Positions 1 through 8,854 of a stretch of DNA of 58,911 nucleotides are shown piece after piece. The position numbers were made by a program, and so were the translations under genes. How positions within the stretch are numbered: position 1 is the stretch's first letter; each line of letters starts with the position of its first letter. Below the pieces are notes generated by a model. That model was not told where the DNA came from. It was given only the letters and a program-made list of their open reading frames with translations, and searched no databases. The stretch comes from Nitrospirota bacterium (GTDB taxonomy: Bacteria; JACPQY01): positions 1-58,911 of the forward strand of contig JACPQY010000016.1 in the NCBI GenBank assembly GCA_016190245.1, given 5' to 3'.

Positions 1-136
1 CCCTTGCCGAGGATGGCATGGGGCCATGATAGGTTGCGGCCCAGGAAGGGCCGCATGGAACATGGCCTTCACGGGTGCGTCTTCGTCTTCGGACGCGGGC
101 TCCCTGTCCGCCCCCCGGCGGGAAGCCCGCGCCTAC
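1..136 (+). repeat. Interspersed element, copy A
   Basis: This is the first of four copies of one intergenic element. It starts at the window edge, so its left end may be missing. The shared core contains the words TTGCCGAGGATGGCATGGGG and AACATGGCCTTCACGGGTG and ends in a GC-rich hairpin that closes with the word CTAC. The other copies are at 6124-6272, 7137-7284 (inverted) and 43224-43347. No open reading frame is conserved between copies and no transposase is nearby, so I read it as a non-autonomous intergenic repeat. Its function is unknown. Confidence 0.8.
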
Positions 137-300
137 CTTGGTGATCTGCTTGACATCTACCGCGCCCTCGTCATAGCCTGATCCTCGGGTGGCGGGCTCT
201 GCGTGGATACGAGGAGGCCGCGAATGAGCCCCGGACAAGGCGCGAAAACATCCAACCGGTACCCTAGTCGTTCGTGGCGCATTTCCAGGTGTCTTGAAGA

Positions 301-379
301 CGCACGCATGAAGCGTGCGCCTACGGGACTTGGCGGCAGGACTGGTAGCAAGACTGGTAGCCGCGGGCTTGAGCCCGCG
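301..379. repeat. Two short GC-rich palindromes upstream of the NHL gene
   Basis: There are two perfect 7-bp inverted repeats: CGCACGC/GCGTGCG at 301-307/313-319, and CGCGGGC/GCCCGCG at 362-368/373-379. They belong to the same loose family of TAGCCGCG-type palindromes found in other intergenic gaps here (3441-3494, about 6293-6320 and about 7290-7318). They show that the reading frame running from 203 to 418 in front of the NHL gene is untranslated repeat sequence and not an N-terminal extension. Confidence 0.6.
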
Positions 380-418
380 TGTGCCGGCGGGCTTCGACGT
401 CCCCAGACTTCTCGGCAG

Positions 419-3402
419 ATGCCCGCCGGTTTTGTCATCGCCGCCCTCGTCCTCGGTTTCCTCCCCTCCCCCGCCCTCGCCCAATCCCTCTACATCCAGA
501 CCGTGGCCGGCGGCGGCAGCGTGGGCGACGGCCCGGCCCTGACGGCGGGGCTAAACCGTCCAAACGATATTGAACTGGATTCCAACGGCGTTCTGTACAT
601 CGCGGACCGATCCAACCACCGCGTGCGCGCTGCCAATCTGACCGCTGCGGATGTCACGGTCGCAGGCGTCACGATCCCGCCGGGCGAAATCGCAACCATC
701 GCAGGGACGGGCGACGCAGGATTCTCCGGCGACGGCGGACCGGCCACAAGCGCCAAGCTGAACCAGCCCTCGGGCGTGGGGATCCATCAGGCGACTGGCG
801 AGATCTATGTGGCAGACCGGTCCAATCACAGGGTTCGACGAATAGACCCCGCTACAGGTGTCATCACGACCTTCGCAGGCACAGGGGTGGCTGGCTTCTC
901 GGGCGATGGCGGTTTGGCTACATCCGCCGAACTGAACCAACCGCGTGACATCACCATCGAAACCGCATCGGGTGATCTCGTCATCACGGACACCCTCAAC
1001 CACCGCATCAGGCGTGTGACGTCCGGAATCATTTCCACCCTCTCGGGCACGGGAACGGCCGGTTCCGCCGACGGCCCTCTGCCATCCGCCCAGTTCAACA
1101 CCCCCGAACAGATCGCCTCCGATCCTGCCACGGGAGCGTTGCTGGTTGGTGCGCAGACGGGCGTTCGCATTCTCAATCCGACCGGTGGAGCGGTCACGCT
1201 GGGCGGTACGACGATCTCCCCCGGCGAGGTTACAACCGTCCTGCTCGCGTCCGCCTACGCACCCATCGTGGGTGGCGCGGGCGACCTTTTCGCCACAAGC
1301 AGCACCTACACCGGCAACACCAACGATGTGCGCCGGATAGATCCGGTGGGAGCGATATCCGTTGTCGCCGGTTGTTGTGCCTCCCACGGATTCTTCGGGG
1401 ATGGCGGTCCTGCTGTGGCTGCCAATCTGGCGCGCCCCGTTGGTCTTGCGAAGGCCGGCAGCGTTCTCTACGTTGCAGATTCAAACAACAATCGCATCCG
1501 CGCCGTGAACCTCACATCGAGCCCGGTCACGGTGGCAGGCGTCAATATCACACTCATCGGGAATGGTATTCACACCGTTGTCGGAAGCGGTTTCTCGGGG
1601 TTTTCCGGTAGCGCCGCCCTTGCCTACACGGCCTCGATGGTACCACTCGATGCGGACATTTCACCCACTGGCGAGATCCTGGTTACCGACAACAGCAACC
1701 ATCGGATTGCTCTCGTTGAGCCCGCCAGCGCCGGCAAACCAGGAGGAACCCTACAGGCCGTCGCGGGCGACGGTACGCTCGGCTTCTCAGGCGATGGCGG
1801 GCCCGCTTCAGGCGCGCGCCTGGCCTATCCCCAGTACGGCGCGCTCGATGCCTTGGGCAATGTTTATGTCGCCGATACTGGAAACTACAGGGTCAGGTTG
1901 GTGAACCGCTCAGCGGCACCGCTCACCGTCAGAGGCGTTTCGATCGGCCCGGACCAGATTGCCACAATCGCCGGCTCCGAGTTGGGCGACACGATCTTGC
2001 TGCCCAGTGGGATCGCTGTCATCGACGACGCGTTCGGTCGCGTGATCTACTTTGCGGACGCTGCAGCCGGCAAAGTGTATGCCATAAACGCATCTGCCAT
2101 AGCGCGGACCGTCATCGGGCAGAACATACCCCCAGACGGAATCGCGATGTAAGTACTGCCTTCTACTATCCCCGACAAATCCAGGTTGATCCCATCACCG
2201 CGGACATCTACGCAGCGGAGAGCCTCCGGCATCGCATTTCCCGTGTTGACGGCACGACCGGCACCCTCGCCGTCGTGGCGGGCACAGGCATCGGCGGCTT
2301 CAGTGGCGACGGAGGACCCGCTGTGTCCGCACAGCTCTTGTATCCCGGTGGAGTTGCTCTTCTGCCTAATCCTGGGGACTTTGTTGTCGGAGACACGACC
2401 AACCATCGGGTCCGCCGCGTGGTTGGAGGAGTCATCGAGACCATCGCCGGCAATGGCACCCCCGCGTTCACCGGTGACGGGGGACTGGCAGCGGCGGCCA
2501 GCCTCAACGCGCCCATACGCGTCGAGGCCACCTCGAATGCCGAAGTCTACATCTCAGACCTATACAACGGCCGTGTCCGGAAACTTGCGCCGCCCAATGT
2601 CCCCGCGCCCCTCGCTCCCGGCACGACGATCTACCCGATCCGTGGAGTAACGCTCACGTTCAACGACGGGACGACGACCTCGGGTAATGTCGGCGTCCGT
2701 GCCTCCAACGAGTTCCCGCCGGATATCGTCGAGAACTTCGATCTCGGACCCAGCGCCAATGCCCCCCAACGCCTCCTCTACGACATTGATCTCAACGGCG
2801 TGACTCTTCCCCCCGGTGGGACGGTAACGATCTGCATCAACTATGGCAACCAGTTCACGGGCGGGCAGGAAAACGCGATCAAGCTCTTCCATGCAAACCC
2901 CAATCCGCCGCCCGACTTCGAGAACATCACCTGCCCAAAGGATGGCAGCGATCCGGAGTGCCCTCCTCAGGACGAGGCCAACAACGTGATCTGCGGCAAG
3001 ACGACCTCGTTCTCCGAGTTCTTCCCCGGGATCGACAAATCCGTCTCGGGCACGGCCGATCTCGACCCCGACGTCCTCAATACGAAGAGCCAGGGGAACC
3101 CAGTCACGGCCTACATCGAACTGTGCGGTGGCGAATCACCGTCCCTGATCGTCCCCGCCACGGTCGCGCTTACCGCCGCGAGCGGCCAGGCGATCGGCCC
3201 GCTGCCTGCCTTCGATCAACCCGTGGCCGTGGGCGACGGGAACAACAACGGCATCACCGATCTCAAGGTGCAGTTCAACCGCCAGGCATTGATCGCCGCG
3301 CTCCAGGCACTCGGCCTGACGGGCGACGTGACGCTCGACGTGCAAGGCTCGCTCACAGACGGCCGTTCCTTCAAAGCGCCCGGCACGATCGAGGTGAAGT
3401 AG
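419..3402 (+). pseudogene. Secreted NHL-repeat beta-propeller protein, broken by a frameshift
   Basis: The chosen ATG at 419 starts a clear signal peptide (MPAGFVIAALVLGFLPSPALA, cleaved before QS). Many NHL repeats follow, with the pattern TIAGTG-x-GFSGDGGPA...LYVADxxNHRVRRV. The first frame stops at 2152. The second frame is already open at 2149 and continues the same repeat series to 3402. Joining the two at about 2146-2150 gives a continuous propeller of nearly 1000 residues, so one base has been gained or lost. After about position 2590 the repeats end, and a distinct C-terminal region with several cysteines follows (2650-3402). NHL propellers usually bind ligands or proteins outside the cell, and no catalytic residues are recognisable. 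It could be a true pseudogene or a sequencing error. No operon partner is evident. Confidence 0.8.
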
Positions 3403-3440
3403 TAGGCCAGGACTGCCCCATCCGTCTGATCTTGTCCGTG

Positions 3441-3494
3441 GTAGCCGCGCCCTTTGAGGGCGCGTCACAAACGCGGCCTGAAGGCCGCGGCTAC
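3441..3494. repeat. Nested palindrome between convergent genes
   Basis: The outer arms GTAGCCGCG (3441-3449) and CGCGGCTAC (3486-3494) are perfectly complementary. Inside are two further hairpins, CGCCC-TTTGA-GGGCG and GCGGCC-TGAA-GGCCGC. The element lies between the 3' ends of the NHL gene (plus strand) and glgP (minus strand), where a bidirectional terminator would be expected. There is no T-tract on either side, so intrinsic termination is only inferred. It belongs to the short-palindrome family of this genome. Confidence 0.55.
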
Positions 3495-3525
3495 GCAAGG
3501 ATCACAACCGCGCGCCGACGGGACC

Positions 3526-6039
3526 CTACACCACCTGATACACTGCGGCCCAGTTCACGCGCTCGCCATCCGCCACGCACGGCTGCACGCCCCAGATCTG
3601 CCGCGCGTACTCGTTGATCGTCCGGTCGGACGAGAACACCCCTGAAGCGGCGACATTGAGGACCGCCTTCGAGGTCCACTCCTCCGGCTTCATCCACAGC
3701 TCTGCCGCGTCGCGGTGCGCGGCCGTGTACGAAGGCAGGTCGGCCAGATGCCGGTAGCGGTCGCCGTAGTCCACCAAGGCCCTCCGGATCGGCTCGAACA
3801 ATCCCGGTTGGCCGAGATCGAAGAGACCCGAGAAGGCAAGATCGAGGGCTTCGCGGATCTCCGGGTCCCGGCCGTATTCGTGCCGGGGGTCATACGCGTG
3901 CGCCGAGCATGCGATCTCCTCCGCGGTGAGCCCGAAGATGAACATGTTCTCGCGCCCCACCGCCTCCATCATTTCGATATTGGCGCCGTCGAGCGTGCCG
4001 ATGGTCAGGGCGCCGTTCAGCATGAACTTCATGTTGCCTGTCCCCGATGCCTCGGTCCCCGCCGTCGAAATCTGCTCCGAGAGGTCCGCCGCCGGGATGA
4101 TCCGTTCGGCCAGGGAGACCCCGTAGTTCGGCACGAAGCAGACCTTGATCCGCCCCGCCACGGACGGGTCGCTGTCCACCACCGTCGCAATGTTGTGGAT
4201 GAACTTGATGAGGAGCTTGGCCATCCAGTAGCCGGGCGCAGCCTTCGCCGCAAAGAAGAACGTCCGCGGGGGCATTGCGGCGGCCGGGCTCTTCCTCAGG
4301 CGGTGGTAAAGCACGACGATGTGCAGGGCATTGAGGAGCTGCCTCTTGTACTCGTGGAGGCGTTTCACATGAACGTCGAAAATCGAGTCGGGGTCCACCG
4401 CGAAGCCGTGCCGCGAGGCCACGTAGTTGGCGAGGTCCTCCTTGTTGGCTCGCTTCACGGCTCGGAATCGGTCTCGGAACGCCGCATCGCCGGCCAGAGG
4501 AGCCAGTTTCTTCAGCTCGTACAGGTCTCGGATCCAACGGTCGCCGATCGCCTCAGTAATCAGGGCGGCAAGACGGGGGTTGGCTTTCAGAAGCCAGCGG
4601 CGGGATGTGATGCCGTTCGTCATGCTGTGAAACCGCTCCGGGAACATCGCCCAGAAGTCGGGCACCACCCGGTGCTTGAGCAGTTCCGTGTGCAGTCGCG
4701 CCACCCCGTTTGTGGCATGGGACCCCGCCATGCACAGGTGAGCCATGCGGACCTGCCGCACGGGCCCTTCCTCGATCATGCTCATTCTTCGCACCCGATC
4801 TTCGTCGCCCGGGAAATGCACGCGCACGGCATCGAGGAAGCGCCGGTTGATCTCGCAGATGATCTGCCAATGTCGCGGGAGCAGTCTTTCCATCACATCC
4901 ACAGGCCACTTCTCGAGGGCTTCCGGCAGGAGAGTGTGGTTGGTGTATCCGAGACAGCGCAGTGTGAGGTCCCAGGACTCGTCCCATTCGAGTCCCTCCC
5001 GATCCAGCAAAAGACGCATCAACTCCGGGACCGCGAGGGCCGGATGCGTGTCGTTCATCTGGATGGCTGCGGCTCGGGGGAGATCTTTCCACTCGGTGAA
5101 GTCGGTCTTGAACCGCCGGAGGATGTCGTGGAGGGAGCAGGCCACAAGAAAATACTCTTGCTTGAGGCGCAGTTCGCGACCCGCGGAGACGGCATCGTTG
5201 GGATACAGAACCTTGGTGAGCGTCTCTGCGCCGATCTTGGCCTCGACGGCCGCCACGTAGTCGCCCGCGTTGAAGTCCTGGAGGTCGAACTCCTCGGCCG
5301 ACCGCGCGCTCCAGAGCCGCAGGGTGTTCACGGTCTGACCGCCATGCCCGACCACCGGGGTGTCGTATGGGATGCCCATCACGGGACGGGCATCCAGCCA
5401 CTTCGCGAAGAGACGGCCCCACTCGTGCGCGAACTCCACGCGACCGCCGAAATAGACGGGGATGCGGAAATCGGGTCGAGGGATCTCCCACGGGTTCCCC
5501 ATGCGGAGCCAGTCGTCGGGTTCCTCGACTTGGTAGCCGTTCTCGATCCGTTGGCGAAACATGCCGTAGTCGTACCGGAGGCCGTAACCGAAGGCGGGGT
5601 AGCCGAGCGTTGCGAGGGAATCCAGGAAGCAGGCCGCCAAGCGACCGAGTCCGCCGTTTCCGAGCCCGGGGTCCGCCTCTTCCTCGCAAATCGCCTCCCA
5701 ATCCAAGCCGATCTCGTCCATCGCCCTTTTCACTTCACGCTCGATGCCGAGGTTCACGACGTTTTGCCCGAGGGCGCGGCCCAGCAGGTATTCCATCGAG
5801 AGGTAGTACACGCGCTTGGCTTTGCTGAGATGGTGGTGTTGCTGCGTCTCGATCCAACGGGCGATCAGACGGTCGCGCACGGTGGATGCGAGCGCCAAGA
5901 AGCGGTCGTGGAACGTCGAGGCGAATCGGTCACGCGCGAGGCCGTACTTGAGGTGCTGGGCATAGCCGCGCTTGATCGCCTCGTGGTCCGCGCCGGCCCT
6001 CGCCTCGTCGTCTTCGCCGTTCAGGACTGATTGGGGCAT
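3526..6039 (-). CDS. glgP: Glycogen/alpha-glucan phosphorylase
   Basis: This enzyme releases glucose-1-phosphate from the non-reducing ends of glycogen or other alpha-glucans in the cytoplasm. The product is 837 residues, close to the family norm of about 800-850. Family signatures are plain: YLSMEYLLGRAL near residue 85, DLEEEADPGLGNGGLGRLAAC-like sequence slightly further on, and the pyridoxal-phosphate lysine segment EASGTGNMKFMLNGALT in the C-terminal half. I chose the ATG at 6039 (MPQSVLNG). The open frame continues upstream to 6207, but that part lies inside repeat copy B and shows no homology. The gene stands alone on its strand. It fits functionally with the debranching enzyme, glucosidase and pentose-phosphate operon at 15.7-31.4 kb, to which it would supply glucose-1-phosphate. 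No phosphoglucomutase is seen in the window. Confidence 0.95.
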   Translation of the reverse strand: MPQSVLNGEDDEARAGADHEAIKRGYAQHLKYGLARDRFASTFHDRFLALASTVRDRLIARWIETQQHHHLSKAKRVYYLSMEYLLGRALGQNVVNLGIEREVKRAMDEIGLDWEAICEEEADPGLGNGGLGRLAACFLDSLATLGYPAFGYGLRYDYGMFRQRIENGYQVEEPDDWLRMGNPWEIPRPDFRIPVYFGGRVEFAHEWGRLFAKWLDARPVMGIPYDTPVVGHGGQTVNTLRLWSARSAEEFDLQDFNAGDYVAAVEAKIGAETLTKVLYPNDAVSAGRELRLKQEYFLVACSLHDILRRFKTDFTEWKDLPRAAAIQMNDTHPALAVPELMRLLLDREGLEWDESWDLTLRCLGYTNHTLLPEALEKWPVDVMERLLPRHWQIICEINRRFLDAVRVHFPGDEDRVRRMSMIEEGPVRQVRMAHLCMAGSHATNGVARLHTELLKHRVVPDFWAMFPERFHSMTNGITSRRWLLKANPRLAALITEAIGDRWIRDLYELKKLAPLAGDAAFRDRFRAVKRANKEDLANYVASRHGFAVDPDSIFDVHVKRLHEYKRQLLNALHIVVLYHRLRKSPAAAMPPRTFFFAAKAAPGYWMAKLLIKFIHNIATVVDSDPSVAGRIKVCFVPNYGVSLAERIIPAADLSEQISTAGTEASGTGNMKFMLNGALTIGTLDGANIEMMEAVGRENMFIFGLTAEEIACSAHAYDPRHEYGRDPEIREALDLAFSGLFDLGQPGLFEPIRRALVDYGDRYRHLADLPSYTAAHRDAAELWMKPEEWTSKAVLNVAASGVFSSDRTINEYARQIWGVQPCVADGERVNWAAVYQVV

Positions 6040-6123
6040 GCGGTAAGCCACGGTGGGATAAGGGGTTAGGATACCCGTTTGCGCCCGCTGATGCACGTCG
6101 CGCGAGATGTGATCTCGTTCTCT

Positions 6124-6272
6124 GGTAGCCGCACCCCCTTGCCGAGGATGGCATGGGGCCATGCTAGGTTGCGGCCCAGAAAGGGCCGCATGGAACATGG
6201 CCTTCACGGGTGCGTCTGCGTCTTCGGATGCGGGCTCCCTGTCCGCCCCCCGGCGAAAAAGCCCGCGGCTAC
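6124..6272 (+). repeat. Interspersed element, copy B (left bracket of tetR)
   Basis: This 149-bp copy begins with GGTAGCCGCA and ends with CGCGGCTAC. It is almost identical to the reverse complement of copy C (7137-7284). The two share variants such as CATGCTAGG and CCCAGAAAGG that copies A and D lack, and they differ visibly only near the terminal hairpin. It lies between glgP and tetR, so B and C form long inverted repeats around the tetR gene. Confidence 0.85.
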
Positions 6273-6330
6273 CAAACCAAACCCAAGGCCCACACCGTTA
6301 GCCGCGCCCCTTGGGGCGCGTCCAGGGGGC

Positions 6331-6374
6331 TTGACAAGAAATCCAGGTTGGTGTAAATAGACTGACATGTCAGT
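6331..6374 (+). promoter_or_regulatory. tetR promoter with palindromic operator
   Basis: A consensus -35 box TTGACA is at 6331-6336. After 17 bp comes the -10-like box TAAATA at 6354-6359. Directly downstream is the perfect 14-bp palindrome ACTGACATGTCAGT at 6361-6374, which covers the expected start of transcription and the first ATG of tetR at 6367. The same 17-bp word (palindrome plus TCG) recurs at 7074-7090. The position is classic for autorepression by a TetR-type protein. Binding itself is inferred. Confidence 0.75.
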
Positions 6375-7029
6375 TCGCGCCAGAAAACAGCGACCTTCCG
6401 GCATGGGAACCAGCCGCACCCGCCAATGGCTGCCCGGGGACGAGCGGCGCGAGCAGATCCTCCAGGCCGCGACGAGGACCTTTGCCAAGTACGGGTATCA
6501 ACGGACGAGCATCGACCGGGTCTGCCGGGCCTGCGGCATCGCGCGCGGGACCCTGTATCAGTACTTTCACGACAAGAAGCACCTCTTCAGGGAGATCCTG
6601 GCAGCGCACGCCAGGAAGATCGAGGCCCACATGGTGCCCTTCGATCAACTTGGGCTTGAACTCCCCCGCGAGAAGGAGGCTGTGGCCCGATTCCTGGCCG
6701 CCCGTCTCAAGCAGATCTTCCAGATGGTGATTGATGATCGCGATCTCTACACGATCCTGCTCAAAGAGGCCGTGAGTCGCACCACAGACACGGGCGACCT
6801 CGTCAGGCAGATCGAAAACCAGTTCCTCTCCCTCATGGCGGGCGAGATGAGACAGGCCCAGGCGGGGGGTGTATTGCGGTTCGAGGATGCCGACTTCGCG
6901 GCGAATTTCTTCCTAGGTGGGATCTTCAAGACCGTCCAGTTCTACGTATTTGACGCCGACAAGCCCGCGGCCGCGGACGAGCTCGCAGACAAGGTCGCGC
7001 GGCTTATCTTGGATACCATCGCCACCTGA
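6367..7029 (+). CDS. TetR/AcrR-family transcriptional regulator
   Basis: The product is 220 residues. The N-terminal helix-turn-helix domain is typical: RREQILQAATRTFAKYGYQ, then T-SIDRVCRACGIARGTLYQYFHDKKHLF, covering about residues 25-75. The rest is an all-helical ligand-binding region of usual length. The ATG at 6367 lies inside the operator and next to the predicted transcription start, so translation from it would be leaderless. An in-frame ATG at 6403 would give a 208-residue protein with the whole DNA-binding domain, and is the main alternative. Neither has a good ribosome-binding site. Two identical palindromes, one at each end of the gene, suggest that it represses itself and the FAD/Fe-S genes downstream. 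The ligand is unknown. The gene sits between inverted repeat copies B and C. Confidence 0.9.
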   Translation: MSVRARKQRPSGMGTSRTRQWLPGDERREQILQAATRTFAKYGYQRTSIDRVCRACGIARGTLYQYFHDKKHLFREILAAHARKIEAHMVPFDQLGLELPREKEAVARFLAARLKQIFQMVIDDRDLYTILLKEAVSRTTDTGDLVRQIENQFLSLMAGEMRQAQAGGVLRFEDADFAANFFLGGIFKTVQFYVFDADKPAAADELADKVARLILDTIAT

Positions 7030-7073
7030 AAGGACCATCGATGCTCCACAACCGCTCTTTCCCCATCATGTAC

Positions 7074-7087
7074 ACTGACATGTCAGT
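7074..7087. promoter_or_regulatory. Second TetR operator copy
   Basis: The perfect palindrome ACTGACATGTCAGT is identical to the one at 6361-6374, and the identity extends three bases further. It lies 45 bp after the tetR stop and upstream of the FAD oxidoreductase operon. A weak -10-like TACACT at 7071-7076 overlaps it, but I see no convincing -35 box. If transcription of the operon starts here, the mRNA leader would contain repeat copy C and be about 260 nt long. Confidence 0.7.
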
Positions 7088-7136
7088 TCGTATCTCAATC
7101 CCCATCGAGAGGAGAGGCGACCTGGCAGCCTCTCCT

Positions 7137-7284
7137 GTAGCCGCGGGTTTTCCGCCGGGGGGCGGACAGGGAGCCCGCATCCGAAGACGCAGACGCACCC
7201 GTGAAGGCCATGTTCCATGCGGCCCTTTCTGGGCCGCAACCTAGCATGGCCCCATGCCATCCTCGGCAAGGGGGTGCGGCTACC
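7137..7284 (-). repeat. Interspersed element, copy C (right bracket of tetR)
   Basis: This is an inverted copy of the element, nearly identical to copy B and oriented towards it. It starts with GTAGCCGCGGG and ends with GTGCGGCTAC on the plus strand. It separates the second operator from the FAD oxidoreductase operon. A short palindrome with the arms CGCGCCCT/AGGGCGCG follows at about 7296-7315. Confidence 0.85.
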
Positions 7285-7345
7285 AGGAACATTGCCGCGC
7301 GCGCCCTGAAGGGCGCGTGAACCTCAAATGGAAAAGGAGGCCAGC

Positions 7346-8854
7346 ATGCCCGATCTGATCGAACAGCTCCACGCCGAGGTTCCTACCCTCGAGATAGACC
7401 GATCCTCGTCGCTCCTTCGCGCCATTGAGAACGACGCGAGCGGGCTGAAAGGCGCACCACCGATCGCCGCAGTTGCCCCGACAGACCTCCACGAACTCCA
7501 AGACCTCGTCGCGGCGGCCCGCCGGATCGGCCTCCCCCTCGTCCCCGTCAGCTCCAGCGGAGAACATCATCGGGGCGACACCCTCAGCACGCGGCCGACC
7601 GCAACGGTGAGCATGCGCCACTTCCGCAAGATCCTGCGAGTTGACCGGCGCAACCGGGTGGCCCTGGCCGAAGCCGCAGTGGACTTCCCGGAGTTCACGC
7701 GGGCCGTACACGCCAAAGGGCTCCGCCCGATGCTTCCGCTTGCACCACGCCCGGGCAAGTCCGTCCTCGGCGCTTACATCGAACGCGAACCGACGATCTA
7801 CCCGCGCTTCCAATGGGACATGGCCGACCCCCTTCTCTGCTTGGAGGTCGTCTTCGGCACCGGAGAGCTTTTCCGGACCGGCTCGGCCGCCGGCCCCGGC
7901 ACGATCGAGGAGCAGTGGGCAGCCGGCGATGCCCAGAAGAACCCGATGGGTCCCGGGCAATCGGATCTCATGCGTGTGATCCAAGGCGCGCAGGGCACGA
8001 TCGGCATCGCCACCTGGTGCTCCGCCAAGTGCGAGCCCCTGCCCTCCCGCGAAACCCTTCACGCGGTGGCCTCCAAAACGATCGAGCCGCTCGTCCGTGT
8101 TGCCTACGGCCTCCTGCGTCGCAACCATGCGGACATTCTCTTCCTGGCGAACGGCCACACTCTGGCCGCCCTCCTGGCAAGCGACCGGGACACGTACCTC
8201 CGCGCCCTACCCGCCGCCGCCGACTGGTATCTCATCTTCAGCGTGAGCGACCCCCCGGAATTCCCCGAGGATAAGCTGCGCTACGTGTGGCGCGAGATTG
8301 GCGGACTGCTTGCCGCGCACGGTCTCGCGGAGACGGCCACCCTTCCCGCGGGAACGACGGACTCCCTGTACCGACGGATCACCCGGCCGGACCTCAGCCA
8401 GGGCCTCCCCTACTGGCGTCGGGCGGGCCTCCCACTGGTGCGCGAGGTTGCCTTTCAGACAACGCTCGACCGCGCCGCGCGCTTCTTCCCCGCGGTCGAG
8501 GCGTTCGCGAGGACCCGCTGGGCATCCTCCGACGTCCTCGCTTACGTCCAGCCCCAGATCGGGGGCCGTGTCTGCCACGTGGAGTTCGACTTTGCCTATG
8601 CCCCTGGGCCACCCGAGCACGAGGTCGAACGCGAGGCCGCCCTCCTGGGCCTCGCCCGTGAACTCCGGTCGCTGGGTGCCTTCTTCAGCCGCCCCTATGG
8701 ACCGGTCACGCCCGTCGCCTTCGAGAAGAGCTCGACGGCCTGGATCGTGCCCAAGGTAAAACGAATGTTCGACCCGGACGGGATTCTCTCGCCCGGTTGC
8801 CTCGATGTCCCCGAACGCCCGAGAAAGCAGGGAGGTGCCCATGCTCTCCAATAA
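7346..8854 (+). CDS. FAD-binding (FAD_binding_4 type) oxidoreductase
   Basis: The ATG at 7346 is chosen because GGAGG lies six bases upstream. An upstream in-frame ATG at 7328 has no such site. The 502-residue product resembles the GlcD/lactate dehydrogenase group of flavin oxidoreductases. An FAD/PCMH-type domain spans about residues 30-240, including PLVPVSSSGEHHRGDT and a VQGAQGTIGIATW-like phosphate-binding stretch (here MRVIQGAQGTIGIA). The C-terminal part is less conserved. The substrate cannot be told. It is the first gene of a tight cluster (14-bp overlap with the next, then a 4-bp overlap) of flavoprotein, Fe-S protein and flavoprotein. That arrangement resembles GlcD/GlcE/GlcF glycolate oxidase or related 2-hydroxyacid dehydrogenases. 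TetR control from the operator at 7074 is likely. Confidence 0.75.
   Translation: MPDLIEQLHAEVPTLEIDRSSSLLRAIENDASGLKGAPPIAAVAPTDLHELQDLVAAARRIGLPLVPVSSSGEHHRGDTLSTRPTATVSMRHFRKILRVDRRNRVALAEAAVDFPEFTRAVHAKGLRPMLPLAPRPGKSVLGAYIEREPTIYPRFQWDMADPLLCLEVVFGTGELFRTGSAAGPGTIEEQWAAGDAQKNPMGPGQSDLMRVIQGAQGTIGIATWCSAKCEPLPSRETLHAVASKTIEPLVRVAYGLLRRNHADILFLANGHTLAALLASDRDTYLRALPAAADWYLIFSVSDPPEFPEDKLRYVWREIGGLLAAHGLAETATLPAGTTDSLYRRITRPDLSQGLPYWRRAGLPLVREVAFQTTLDRAARFFPAVEAFARTRWASSDVLAYVQPQIGGRVCHVEFDFAYAPGPPEHEVEREAALLGLARELRSLGAFFSRPYGPVTPVAFEKSSTAWIVPKVKRMFDPDGILSPGCLDVPERPRKQGGAHALQ

Noticed and set aside
142-178. Promoter TTGACA at 150-155 for the NHL gene
   Set aside because: No acceptable -10 box lies at the right spacing (best candidate CATAGC), so it is not listed as a feature.
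203-418. N-terminal extension of the NHL protein
   Set aside because: The stretch holds repeat palindromes and lies in front of a perfect signal peptide starting at 419.
3715-6030. Long plus-strand open frame (771 codons) opposite glgP
   Set aside because: It mirrors the phosphorylase gene, has no recognisable motif and no start signal. It is a GC-driven shadow frame.
6040-6207. N-terminal extension of glycogen phosphorylase
   Set aside because: It reads through interspersed repeat copy B. The homologous protein starts at about 6039.
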